Assembly (NCBI RefSeq): GCF_022201045.2
Contig: NC_068558.1
Location: 49,393,501-49,457,500 of the forward strand
Source: Citrus sinensis
Lineage: Eukaryota; Streptophyta; Magnoliopsida; Sapindales; Rutaceae
Reading direction: 5' to 3'
DNA: 64,000 bases
Made by a program: the position numbers and the translations under genes. Below the pieces are notes generated by a model. It was not told the origin of the DNA and searched no databases. It saw only the letters and a program-made list of their open reading frames with translations. Positions 37,362 through 50,000 of this stretch are shown in pieces (within the stretch, counting starts at the first letter, position 1; the number at the start of each line of letters is the position of its first letter).

Positions 37362-38629
37362 TGGGTGTTGAAGTTCAGCTACGGTAGAGCACGAATCTCT
37401 ACATAAAGTAATAAATAATAAATAACGAGTTATAATGAACTTTTTATCATTTATCATTTTGCGTGTGTGGCTTAAATTAACGCTCACTCCAATATAGCCA
37501 CAGCCATAATTAATTATTGCGGCCCGAAATTTGCCGCTCTATTAATGCAATTGGAATTATGATTCAATGTTACGCCCACTTTTCAAGGAGAGTGCGTAAG
37601 TAGCGTGATCTACCGGAAGTCAATAAAGCAATTTATATAATTTCATTCATTCATGATTAAAAAAAAAAGCAATTTAATTTGTGATACGATCTGAAGTTCA
37701 AAGAGATTAATTAATGTACTTGGGAGTTAATATGGCAAGTTAAATACGAATGTTAAAGTTAAACAAAACACGGTGAAGTACGGTGTTCATATGGGCACAT
37801 TTACGTTTTCCGGCTCTATTAATTCATCGCACTATTTTTTTCGTTTGTATTATTCAAATATTTTGTTGATGTCTTAAGTTATGGGTTACATTTGTCAACT
37901 CAACCTTTTTCTTTCTAAAAAACTGGGAATGCAATAGAACACATTTGAAATAATTTGAGCCTGAAGCACCATATACATTCATGGCTCTATTTATGCAAGG
38001 AAAGCAGCTTGAGAAAAAATTAAAAATTATTGTTTTCTAAATTATAATTAAATCGATCTCCAGTAATTAAAAAGAGATAAAAGAGGATGATTTTGAATGC
38101 TAATGTATAGAAAATGACTGCTGTAAAAAGAATCAAGTATCCATCACACTATCTTGAAAATATTTGGAATGAAAAAAGAAAAAAGAAAAAAGAAATAACC
38201 ATCACATTCAACTCAAAACTTTGATGAAATAAACCAAATGGGCATGATTAATTTCTTTTTCTTCATAATCTGTTACAATTAATGAATCGATCAGCCCACT
38301 TGCCCACCTTCACCTGATCTCTCGGTTTCTATTAGGTGCTAAGTAAAGCCTGAGAAAAAATAGCAGATAATTAAGAATCCATATTAAGGTACCATAAGAT
38401 TAAACCAAATTTGAGGGAAAAATTAATCACTAATAGCATTATATATCAACTTAGTGTGCAACAATTAACTGTCAGTAAGTCAGATTGCAATTTTAAGCGA
38501 ATCCTGATTTCTTGTTTTATGTTGTGTTGAGAATGCTGCCCAAATCAAATATTGCTTGCCCAAGTTTGGGCTCAAGGCAATAGTACGCCATTGGAGTTCC
38601 AATTGGAGGCACAAAACATGCTCTACCTG
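37362..38629. other. Intergenic DNA abutting the outer edge of the palindrome
   Basis: No gene assigned. A minus-strand frame at 38717-38517 continues out of the truncated ATX3 copy into unrelated sequence; the part beyond 38630 (with PPIGTPMAYYCLEPK) has no match in the right arm, and I do not recognise it. Confidence 0.4.
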
Positions 38630-38659
38630 GTATCAAGAGACAGTCCAATAATGACCTAC

Positions 38660-38879
38660 CTATTGCAGATAATAATTTTATTGTAGTCCCAGTCTTCAAC
38701 CCATCTACAGATAGCACATCTTTCAGTTGTCCATTTTACAGAAACAGGCTCGTACTTCTCTGTAGCAATAAAACACTGTTATGTAAGTTTCCCAATACTG
38801 AAACATCACAAAAATTTCTAGTTAAAATTTTTGAAACCCCTAAGAACACCACATCAACCCCCCCCCCCCCCCCACCCCC

Positions 38880-38910
<31 letters not shown>

Positions 38911-41900
38911 AAAAAAAACAAAAGCAACAACAACAACAACAATAATGATAATAATAATAATATCAACATGTAAATATTTCAAGGATGTGCCTATTACCTT
39001 TCATAAAAGCAAGTAGCTTTTTCTCATCTAATTTTACTGGATCCATAGCATCAGCATTAAATTCAGTGATCTGCATTGTCTTCGATGTTAATAAAAACCA
39101 TACATTTAAGAATCAAAACTTAATATGTACATATATAGCCATAATGTTTTGTTAATTGACAGATCAGATGGCTATCGGGATGTTCAATTGTTCACATGTC
39201 TACAATTAGAAAATAAAACATAGAAAAGGGAAGAGGGGAGCAGGGTTACATTCTGTCCACAAAAATAATCCAATATTCCCTGATAGGAGCAATCACTATA
39301 GATAAGGTAATTACATTTCTTGCTGATTCACTAAAGTTGGAAGGGAAACTGATGAAGCAGGCTATGGCTTTAAGGAAGGAAACTACATTTATGAGCAACA
39401 ATCACTGAGAACCAAGATAGTAGATAGCTGTGATTTCTTTTAATCATCAATACATTAAGCCAATAGCCTCCAATAATGACCAAAAGTTCTAAAAAATTTA
39501 ATATACAGATAAAAAGAATTATAAAAACAAGATGAAAGAATCAATACGAACCCATTTCCCCAGTGGTAGCATAGTGCCCAGAACTTTCACGCTATACTTC
39601 CATTTTTTTGCTCTACAGCCAGTGTGGCGTTCCCCATTCACTAAGTGTTAGCTTTTTCGGCCCACATGATCGACACCTACACACAACTCTAAAGGAAAAA
39701 GGGCAAAACATCAGTTTAGCTCAGCTATTTTTTAGAATATTCTATTCAAAACAACTTTGCCATAACCAAAGTAGTGCAACCAGAATTCCCTACTGAAAAA
39801 ACCAAGTCAAATAATCAAATAACTTGTTGACAATGTATGTGTGGCTATTAATAAGTATTTCCAAATAAAGAGTGTGAACAAACATTTTCCGAAAGAAAGA
39901 ATGGGGAGGAGGATAGAAAATGTCAGCCCTAACAGAATTTTTCAATTTGATTCTTTTAACAAAAAGAAAAAAACAATAACGGTCTTATTAAACTTATCAA
40001 GGACATTAATAAGTTCTGAGGCTTACAAATGAAGTTTTGGAAAATATGCTCCTTCGACGTCATTGCATACTACCATTATCTTGTCAGGCAGCACCATTTG
40101 CCCGTCATTTTCTACAGCACTGTCAAAAAATATTGTTTGGTATAATGTTTAAAAATTCACATCAAATGAACATCCATAATACATAGCCAAAGTAAAACAT
40201 CAGATGTCTGTAGGATTAAGTTAACATACCTGACACCTGGCTGCCATTTTCCTATATTTGATGATTGAAATTTAAACTTTACTCTGCAATTCGGGCAATA
40301 ATAATCAATGTGCTCCAGATCCTTCACAGCATAATCAGGTCAGTGAACCCCCAAACTCCATGAACATAATGAATAACATAAATAAAAACAAAATAAAATT
40401 ACAAATTAGGTAGGTGTACCTTAAAATGTTTGCCAGAAATTTCGTCACACTCAGCATGCACCCAAACATTACAACCGTCACAACATACCTGCTCCAGAGA
40501 AGTAAAACAATATTTTCTCAGTGTTTTTTACCCCCACCAAAAAAATATATATATACTAGCCCCACCGGAAGTGTGAATAATCTCACCCAATTCCCACTAT
40601 CTGAATGGTGCCAAATATTCTTGCATATGCCACAGTACTGCTCTGATTTTTGTAACTGTAAAAGGAATAAATGTGGAGATCATGTTAAGAAAAACAGTTA
40701 ATCTATTTCTTCCATCAATAGAAAAATAGAAGCTACATTCATGTCAAATAAAATTCAAGAACAGAGTCTTACGAACCTTAGAACAATGTTTACATAAAAA
40801 CTGGGTTTCAGATACTAAGCCTTTCATTCTCTTCAACTTGCAAGGTCGAAATAAGCCACAACCGTCACACACTCTTGCAACCTTATAACATGCATTCTGC
40901 AGCAGTTGATTAAACAAATGAATTCTTGAAACACAAAACAAAACTATCTGATCACTACCTACGGAAATATATTATCCAATAACCCAAAGTAACAGCTGAA
41001 AATACAAACACAAACATCCAAAGTGTTAGAAAATAAGTGTTAAGGAAAGCAGAATTTTGTGTGTACAACCACAAACAATATTATTGAACGGGTACAGTCC
41101 CCGCACAGTCTAGTAGAGTGACTATCACACAGGATGAGAACCACTAATCCACTAGAAAACATTGCACGAAAATTCCACGATGGGAAAAGTGACTAAGATT
41201 GGATTTTAGCGCCTACGACAAGACATGAAAAATTTTAAAAAGTACAAGCAATCCTCCAACTTGAAGTAGGACTGCAACAGCAATGGGAAAGGGCCAGAAA
41301 CAGCACAAAGAATATATCAAATGGTACCATCAGCACCACCTGATAACAAGACAAAAATAATTCAAATGCCAGAATATCAAAGTAAGAGGAGAGTGAGAAA
41401 AGAACAGCCTCAAACAAGTCATGCAGAAGGATATAACATTGTAGATGGATGGTAAACCTAAGCTAGTGTATAAACTTTCAATTCATCACCACAAATTTAA
41501 AAAAGCAGATTCAGTTCATAACTGCATGCAACATGTACATCTGTGTAGCAGTACTTTGAAAAGTTTACCTAATTTATTAACTTAATTCAGATGTTACACA
41601 AGCCTCTTCTGTGCAAATCATCCAAGAATTGAATATTTAAGTAACAGTTTTATGGTAAACAACAAGACAGAAAAACCAAAGCTAATTTAATTTAATCATA
41701 TGCATGTGAATCTTGCTGAATAGTGATTAGAGCCTTGCAACGCATCCGTGAAATTTCAATGCACCACAAAGTAGTGAAATTATGAAGAACTTACCTGATT
41801 CTGAGGGCAGTATTCCAGATCCTGACCTGAACCCGTGGCCTCTTGGCCTCTGCGGGAATAAGCTTCTGGACCAATTTGCCCAATACCAAGGTTCAAGTCC

Positions 41901-43089
41901 AAAAAACCATTTTCTGCCAAAACTGCCTCCTCCAGGGCAATCTGAAAACCACTGATCTTGCTCTTGTGCAACTGGGTTGGCTCCTGAAATCTAAACAAAC
42001 AGAAAATCAAGAAAACCCTTTATACTCTAAAAATATTATTGTGCAATCATCCAAAAATGGAAATATACACACTTGTCCATGAATTCCGCAAAAGGGAATA
42101 GCATCCCTTGCTTCACCCATCCATAGTCCTGCCCATCAACATCATTACAAACAATTTAAGTGAAAACATGATGACCATATATTAAACAAAAGAAACCAAC
42201 AAAATGAAAACATGAGAGACTTATATACCCTTTGTGTTCCATTCTTTGAGTAGCCAAAAAACATGACACAGAGGCAGCCAGGAATACAGCACCTCAACAC
42301 AGCTTCAGGCGCTTGCAAAATGGGATCAATTACAACAGCAGGCCAAGCTGGATACGACCTCCCACATTTAGCCCAAACTAAATCACCCAGAGCAAAATCC
42401 TCAGGCTTGTAAACATCCTTCCTCTTTTTCTTTTTCTCTTTCTCTTTTGTAATTCTCTCTACATTCCTAGAACTAAACCCTGGCATAAACTGTTTCTTAC
42501 CCGCCATTGGCAAAGAATTTACATTACCTGCCGGCATAACAGGGCGACGCGAAACCAAATACTCTCTCGGATCAAAACCATTATATCCTCTATAATTTGA
42601 ATTTCCAAATCTATACTTATCCATGGTAAAACCCAACTTATCAAAATCCCCGTTCACTTCTATAATATCAACATCATCTTCCTCGTCAAAGCTTGAATCC
42701 GTGTCACCAACAACAAGAACCGAATCATCATATCTGGAAGGAAGTATTTGAGTCCTTCCTTTCGAAGGTTTCAATGCTGGAGGTCGAAACCTGTCGGAGC
42801 TCCGGTTTGTGCCTCTTCCTTTATAATTAAAATTGTTCAAATCAGGTTCAAATTCGGGGTCCCAACATGTGGCTTCCTCGCTAATAAAAGAACTTGAGCC
42901 ACTGCTTAAATCATCGACTTCAACATGCATTAAGCTTTGATGACAATCGTCGCCTCCTCTTCTTCTTCGTTTCTTTGGATTTGCTACGTAAGCATACTCA
43001 TCGGCGACTTCATTTTCCTCGCACGACTCTGCAATCTTGCAAAATTGTGGATTTGGCATTTCGAGTTTCGAAGGTCGTTTTATAATCAT
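38660..43089 (-). pseudogene. Truncated, frameshifted mirror copy of ATX3 (exons 1-11)
   Basis: Minus-strand exons mirror the intact gene: 43089-42229, 42128-42073, 41990-41795, 40896-40777, 40655-40587, 40488-40420, 40321-40230, 40119-40027, 39688-39552, 39070-38998, 38759-38660. They cover the PWWP domain, the first PHD finger and the start of the second. Everything beyond is missing, including the rest of PHD2, the extended PHD, SET and post-SET. Exon 9 has one extra C on the plus strand (CCCC at 39632-39635 against three in the mirror), which shifts the frame within the ..SEWERHTGC.. segment. The copy cannot make an active methyltransferase. It keeps the full 2-kb upstream region, so it may be transcribed. 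Confidence 0.9.
38858..38918. repeat. Long poly-C/poly-A tract in the left arm
   Basis: C16 A C26 followed by A18, in ATX3-copy intron 10. The mirror tract at about 51200-51258 (T-run then interrupted G-run) differs in length and interruptions, the largest visible difference between the arms. Confidence 0.9.
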
Positions 43090-43100
43090 ACCTTTCAGAC

Positions 43101-43236
43101 AAACCCTAACTTCCCATCCAACACGGCAAATTATATACTCACCTTATCTAAACCAGCGACTTAATGTTTGTATTTCCGTACAATTAAATTTGTTAATATT
43201 AAAACCCTAGCCCTAGACTTTAACTCGAAACCCTAA
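43101..43236 (-). promoter_or_regulatory. Telobox cluster, left-arm copy
   Basis: Mirror of 46878-47013. On the plus strand the motifs read AAACCCTAA, AAAACCCTA and AAACCCTAA. Confidence 0.55.
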
Positions 43237-44029
43237 CTTGCGGCGCTGGCGGAGGAGACTTACGAAATACCGCACGTTTCTGTTTCCGTTAAGAAACGAT
43301 TTAGAGATAATTGGATGAATATTTGTGAATAGCAATCGCCGAATTAGTAGCGACGACAGAGAAAATCAATTTTCCCTGCAAAAATAATACAATTTTCTGA
43401 GAAACCCGACGAGCTGAGCGGAGGTGGTAAAGACGCAGGGTGCTGTTTGGCTAACGACGAGTTCTACACAAGGCACGAAGTACAGTGCATATATATTTTT
43501 TAAATAATAAATTTGATTAAAACGCAGTTATTATGAATTTATGAGATTAAAATATGGAGCTACGGTGGGGTCCATACCAAATATGACGTGCTTTGGCTCC
43601 AAATATTTGGAGAGGGAGGGAGGGTAAGGAATATTGCGTCCTCGAAAGCGCGAAGTGAAAAGTCGAGAGGTAGCATAGAAATTTTATGCTATGTTTCCGC
43701 GAGGATGCATCGTGCATCTTGTCGAGCACGTGGCCAACGGTTACTGACCTTACAGTTGCTTGTAAAATAATGTAGATGTATATTTTGTACGCTGTCACGA
43801 CGAGAGGTAACGGCTTATTGCGTGACTTCCGTCTGTTAGCCCGCGGGTGCGCACCCGTACCGGTGGTGCGCAAAACTGATCTATATCTATATGGCTCGAT
43901 ACCCGACTAGTGACTGTAGAAGCCTGAAGGAGAATGCTTCGTTCCAGCGTTCAAAAAATAAAATAATATAAACTAAACATCGTGCCATTAATTTTAAATA
44001 ATTATTAAATATTGGGTCATTTTATAGTA

Positions 44030-45000
44030 TCATCATTAAAATTACAGTATTATTTTTGTAATTAAATATAAATTATATAAACAAAACGTAAGAAATATAA
44101 ATTTAATATAAAACTTATAAATTAACATTAAATATAAAGCAATACGTAAATTATGTAAATGGAACATCGGATTTGTAAATACAATGTAAATAAGTAAACT
44201 AATATAAGAATGCTAAATTGATATACTATTGGTGGATAAAATAAAAACTTATAGATGTAATATAAAAATTGTAAATTAATATTAAGTACAAAATAAAATA
44301 TAAATTGTGTAAATGAAATATAAAACTTGTAAAAAGAAGGTAAAATAAGTAAATCAATATAAGTGTGCTAAACTGATGTATTATTAGTAAATAAAGCAAA
44401 AACTTATAGATTTAATGTAAAACTTATAAATCAACAAAAAGTGTAAAATAAGTCATAAATGATGCAAATGGAACATAAGCCTAAAACATAAAAGGTAAAA
44501 TAAGTAAATTAACATAGTAGTGATAAATTGATATATCATTATTAAACAAAATAAAAATTTATTAATATAACATGAAACTTGAAAATCAACATTAAGTGTG
44601 AAATAAAACATAAATTAAGTAAATAAAATATAAGACCTGTAAATAAAATGTAAAATAAGTAGATTAACATATAAGTGGTAAAGATGCTGTATTATTGGTA
44701 AACAAAACTTAAAATACACATGTAACATAAAACTTGTGAATTAACGTTATGTGTAAAATAAAAAATAAATTAAGTAAATAAAACATAAGACCTCTAAATA
44801 AAAGGTAAAATAAATAAACTAATATAGGAATGGTCAAATGATGTATTATTGGTAAACAAAACATAAACTTACATAGATAATATAAAACTTGTAAATCAAC
44901 ATTAAATGTAAAATAACATTTAATTATATAAATGAAATAGAAGACTTATAAATGAAATGTAAACGAAGTAAATATTACAAGAGTTATTAAAAAAATTATA
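44030..45000. repeat. Degenerate ~155-bp minisatellite, left arm
   Basis: A block with GAT(A/G)TA(C/T)TATT recurs at about 44220, 44375, 44530, 44696 and 44840, a mean spacing near 155. Each unit also carries TAAAACTTATAAATCAACATTAA-like and AAAATAAGTAAA-like segments. About six diverged, almost G/C-free units. Confidence 0.8.
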
Positions 45001-45045
45001 AATATATAATAAAAACTCATTGTGATAATGATTACCTTATATATT

Positions 45046-45068
45046 CAATTTAGAAACAAAAAACAGTA
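45046..45068. other. 23-bp asymmetric spacer at the palindrome centre
   Basis: The only unpaired bases between the arms. Directly flanking it, TTACCTTATATATT on the left pairs with AATATATAAGGTAA on the right. Confidence 0.95.
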
Positions 45069-45113
45069 AATATATAAGGTAATCATTATCACAATGAGTT
45101 TTTATTATATATT

Positions 45114-46085
45114 TATAATTTTTTTAATAACTCTTGTAATATTTACTTCGTTTACATTTCATTTATAAGTCTTCTATTTCATTTATATAATTAAATGTTA
45201 TTTTACATTTAATGTTGATTTACAAGTTTTATATTATCTATGTAAGTTTATGTTTTGTTTACCAATAATACATCATTTGACCATTCCTATATTAGTTTAT
45301 TTATTTTACCTTTTATTTAGAGGTCTTATGTTTTATTTACTTAATTTATTTTTTATTTTACACATAACGTTAATTCACAAGTTTTATGTTACATGTGTAT
45401 TTTAAGTTTTGTTTACCAATAATACAGCATCTTTACCACTTATATGTTAATCTACTTATTTTACATTTTATTTACAGGTCTTATATTTTATTTACTTAAT
45501 TTATGTTTTATTTCACACTTAATGTTGATTTTCAAGTTTCATGTTATATTAATAAATTTTTATTTTGTTTAATAATGATATATCAATTTATCACTACTAT
45601 GTTAATTTACTTATTTTACCTTTTATGTTTTAGGCTTATGTTCCATTTGCATCATTTATGACTTATTTTACACTTTTTGTTGATTTATAAGTTTTACATT
45701 AAATCTATAAGTTTTTGCTTTATTTACTAATAATACATCAGTTTAGCACACTTATATTGATTTACTTATTTTACCTTCTTTTTACAAGTTTTATATTTCA
45801 TTTACACAATTTATATTTTATTTTGTACTTAATATTAATTTACAATTTTTATATTACATCTATAAGTTTTTATTTTATCCACCAATAGTATATCAATTTA
45901 GCATTCTTATATTAGTTTACTTATTTACATTGTATTTACAAATCCGATGTTCCATTTACATAATTTACGTATTGCTTTATATTTAATGTTAATTTATAAG
46001 TTTTATATTAAATTTATATTTCTTACGTTTTGTTTATATAATTTATATTTAATTACAAAAATAATACTGTAATTTTAATGATGAT
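45114..46085. repeat. Degenerate ~155-bp minisatellite, right arm
   Basis: Mirror image of the left array. Together the two arrays make about 2 kb of inverted AT-rich repeats around the centre. Confidence 0.8.
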
Positions 46086-46877
46086 ACTATAAAATGACCC
46101 AATATTTAATAATTATTTAAAATTAATGGCACGATGTTTAGTTTATATTATTTTATTTTTTGAACGCTGGAACGAAGCATTCTCCTTCAGGCTTCTACAG
46201 TCACTAGTCGGGTATCGAGCCATATAGATATAGATCAGTTTTGCGCACCACCGGTACGGGTGCGCACCCGCGGGCTAACAGACGGAAGTCACGCAATAAG
46301 CCGTTACCTCTCGTCGTGACAGCGTACAAAATATACATCTACATTATTTTACAAGCAACTGTAAGGTCAGTAACCGTTGGCCACGTGCTCGACAAGATGC
46401 ACGATGCATCCTCGCGGAAACATAGCATAAAATTTCTATGCTACCTCTCGACTTTTCACTTCGCGCTTTCGAGGACGCAATATTCCTTACCCTCCCTCCC
46501 TCTCCAAATATTTGGAGCCAAAGCACGTCATATTTGGTATGGACCCCACCGTAGCTCCATATTTTAATCTCATAAATTCATAATAACTGCGTTTTAATCA
46601 AATTTATTATTTAAAAAATATATATGCACTGTACTTCGTGCCTTGTGTAGAACTCGTCGTTAGCCAAACAGCACCCTGCGTCTTTACCACCTCCGCTCAG
46701 CTCGTCGGGTTTCTCAGAAAATTGTATTATTTTTGCAGGGAAAATTGATTTTCTCTGTCGTCGCTACTAATTCGGCGATTGCTATTCACAAATATTCATC
46801 CAATTATCTCTAAATCGTTTCTTAACGGAAACAGAAACGTGCGGTATTTCGTAAGTCTCCTCCGCCAGCGCCGCAAG

Positions 46878-47013
46878 TTAGGGTTTCGAGTTAAAGTCTA
46901 GGGCTAGGGTTTTAATATTAACAAATTTAATTGTACGGAAATACAAACATTAAGTCGCTGGTTTAGATAAGGTGAGTATATAATTTGCCGTGTTGGATGG
47001 GAAGTTAGGGTTT
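46878..47013 (+). promoter_or_regulatory. Three teloboxes in the ATX3 leader
   Basis: TTAGGGTTT at 46878-46886, TAGGGTTTT at 46905-46913 and TTAGGGTTT at 47005-47013, the last only 12 bases before the ATG. Teloboxes near start sites are bound by TRB Myb proteins and have been linked to both growth genes and Polycomb recruitment. A G-box-like CCACGTGC lies further up at 46381-46388. Confidence 0.6.
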
Positions 47014-47024
47014 GTCTGAAAGGT

Positions 47025-50000
47025 ATGATTATAAAACGACCTTCGAAACTCGAAATGCCAAATCCACAATTTTGCAAGATTGCAGAGTCGTGCGAGGAAA
47101 ATGAAGTCGCCGATGAGTATGCTTACGTAGCAAATCCAAAGAAACGAAGAAGAAGAGGAGGCGACGATTGTCATCAAAGCTTAATGCATGTTGAAGTCGA
47201 TGATTTAAGCAGTGGCTCAAGTTCTTTTATTAGCGAGGAAGCCACATGTTGGGACCCCGAATTTGAACCTGATTTGAACAATTTTAATTATAAAGGAAGA
47301 GGCACAAACCGGAGCTCCGACAGGTTTCGACCTCCAGCATTGAAACCTTCGAAAGGAAGGACTCAAATACTTCCTTCCAGATATGATGATTCGGTTCTTG
47401 TTGTTGGTGACACGGATTCAAGCTTTGACGAGGAAGATGATGTTGATATTATAGAAGTGAACGGGGATTTTGATAAGTTGGGTTTTACCATGGATAAGTA
47501 TAGATTTGGAAATTCAAATTATAGAGGATATAATGGTTTTGATCCGAGAGAGTATTTGGTTTCGCGTCGCCCTGTTATGCCGGCAGGTAATGTAAATTCT
47601 TTGCCAATGGCGGGTAAGAAACAGTTTATGCCAGGGTTTAGTTCTAGGAATGTAGAGAGAATTACAAAAGAGAAAGAGAAAAAGAAAAAGAGGAAGGATG
47701 TTTACAAGCCTGAGGATTTTGCTCTGGGTGATTTAGTTTGGGCTAAATGTGGGAGGTCGTATCCAGCTTGGCCTGCTGTTGTAATTGATCCCATTTTGCA
47801 AGCGCCTGAAGCTGTGTTGAGGTGCTGTATTCCTGGCTGCCTCTGTGTCATGTTTTTTGGCTACTCAAAGAATGGAACACAAAGGGTATATAAGTCTCTC
47901 ATGTTTTCATTTTGTTGGTTTCTTTTGTTTAATATATGGTCATCATGTTTTCACTTAAATTGTTTGTAATGATGTTGATGGGCAGGACTATGGATGGGTG
48001 AAGCAAGGGATGCTATTCCCTTTTGCGGAATTCATGGACAAGTGTGTATATTTCCATTTTTGGATGATTGCACAATAATATTTTTAGAGTATAAAGGGTT
48101 TTCTTGATTTTCTGTTTGTTTAGATTTCAGGAGCCAACCCAGTTGCACAAGAGCAAGATCAGTGGTTTTCAGATTGCCCTGGAGGAGGCAGTTTTGGCAG
48201 AAAATGGTTTTTTGGACTTGAACCTTGGTATTGGGCAAATTGGTCCAGAAGCTTATTCCCGCAGAGGCCAAGAGGCCACGGGTTCAGGTCAGGATCTGGA
48301 ATACTGCCCTCAGAATCAGGTAAGTTCTTCATAATTTCACTACTTTGTGGTGCATTGAAATTTCACGGATGCGTTGCAAGGCTCTAATCACTATTCAGCA
48401 AGATTCACATGCATATGATTAAATTAAATTAGCTTTGGTTTTTCTGTCTTGTTGTTTACCATAAAACTGTTACTTAAATATTCAATTCTTGGATGATTTG
48501 CACAGAAGAGGCTTGTGTAACATCTGAATTAAGTTAATAAATTAGGTAAACTTTTCAAAGTACTGCTACACAGATGTACATGTTGCATGCAGTTATGAAC
48601 TGAATCTGCTTTTTTAAATTTGTGGTGATGAATTGAAAGTTTATACACTAGCTTAGGTTTACCATCCATCTACAATGTTATATCCTTCTGCATGACTTGT
48701 TTGAGGCTGTTCTTTTCTCACTCTCCTCTTACTTTGATATTCTGGCATTTGAATTATTTTTGTCTTGTTATCAGGTGGTGCTGATGGTACCATTTGATAT
48801 ATTCTTTGTGCTGTTTCTGGCCCTTTCCCATTGCTGTTGCAGTCCTACTTCAAGTTGGAGGATTGCTTGTACTTTTTAAAATTTTTCATGTCTTGTCGTA
48901 GGCGCTAAAATCCAATCTTAGTCACTTTTCCCATCGTGGAATTTTCGTGCAATGTTTTCTAGTGGATTAGTGGTTCTCATCCTGTGTGATAGTCACTCTA
49001 CTAGACTGTGCGGGGACTGTACCCGTTCAATAATATTGTTTGTGGTTGTACACACAAAATTCTGCTTTCCTTAACACTTATTTTCTAACACTTTGGATGT
49101 TTGTGTTTGTATTTTCAGCTGTTACTTTGGGTTATTGGATAATATATTTCCGTAGGTAGTGATCAGATAGTTTTGTTTTGTGTTTCAAGAATTCATTTGT
49201 TTAATCAACTGCTGCAGAATGCATGTTATAAGGTTGCAAGAGTGTGTGACGGTTGTGGCTTATTTCGACCTTGCAAGTTGAAGAGAATGAAAGGCTTAGT
49301 ATCTGAAACCCAGTTTTTATGTAAACATTGTTCTAAGGTTCGTAAGACTCTGTTCTTGAATTTTATTTGACATGAATGTAGCTTCTATTTTTCTATTGAT
49401 GGAAGAAATAGATTAACTGTTTTTCTTAACATGATCTCCACATTTATTCCTTTTACAGTTACAAAAATCAGAGCAGTACTGTGGCATATGCAAGAATATT
49501 TGGCACCATTCAGATAGTGGGAATTGGGTGAGATTATTCACACTTCCGGTGGGGCTAGTATATATATATTTTTTTGGTGGGGGTAAAAAACACTGAGAAA
49601 ATATTGTTTTACTTCTCTGGAGCAGGTATGTTGTGACGGTTGTAATGTTTGGGTGCATGCTGAGTGTGACGAAATTTCTGGCAAACATTTTAAGGTACAC
49701 CTACCTAATTTGTAATTTTATTTTGTTTTTATTTATGTTATTCATTATGTTCATGGAGTTTGGGGGTTCACTGACCTGATTATGCTGTGAAGGATCTGGA
49801 GCACATTGATTATTATTGCCCGAATTGCAGAGTAAAGTTTAAATTTCAATCATCAAATATAGGAAAATGGCAGCCAGGTGTCAGGTATGTTAACTTAATC
49901 CTACAGACATCTGATGTTTTACTTTGGCTATGTATTATGGATGTTCATTTGATGTGAATTTTTAAACATTATACCAAACAATATTTTTTGACAGTGCTGT

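Larger units (their letters stand above)
38630..45045. repeat. Left arm of a 12.9-kb palindrome
   Basis: Reverse complement of 45069-51493. Paired positions add to 90114 from the centre out to about 39760 and again from about 39630 to at least 39000; a poly-C/poly-G tract then shifts the sum to 90116. The outer match ends in the intron after ATX3 exon 11: both arms share CTCTTGATACCAGGTAGA and then diverge completely. Confidence 0.97.

Noticed and set aside
38517..38717. Possible retrotransposon fragment at the palindrome edge (TGGTATCA-like motif)
   Set aside because: The motif resembles a primer-binding site only partly (TGGTATCAAGAG), no LTRs or polyprotein motifs were found, and the motif lies in the shared arm sequence.
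43547..43873. 108-codon frame present in both palindrome arms (also 46241-46567)
   Set aside because: It is mirrored only because the arms are mirrored. It overlaps the ATX3 upstream region, runs through AT-rich DNA and has no recognisable domain.
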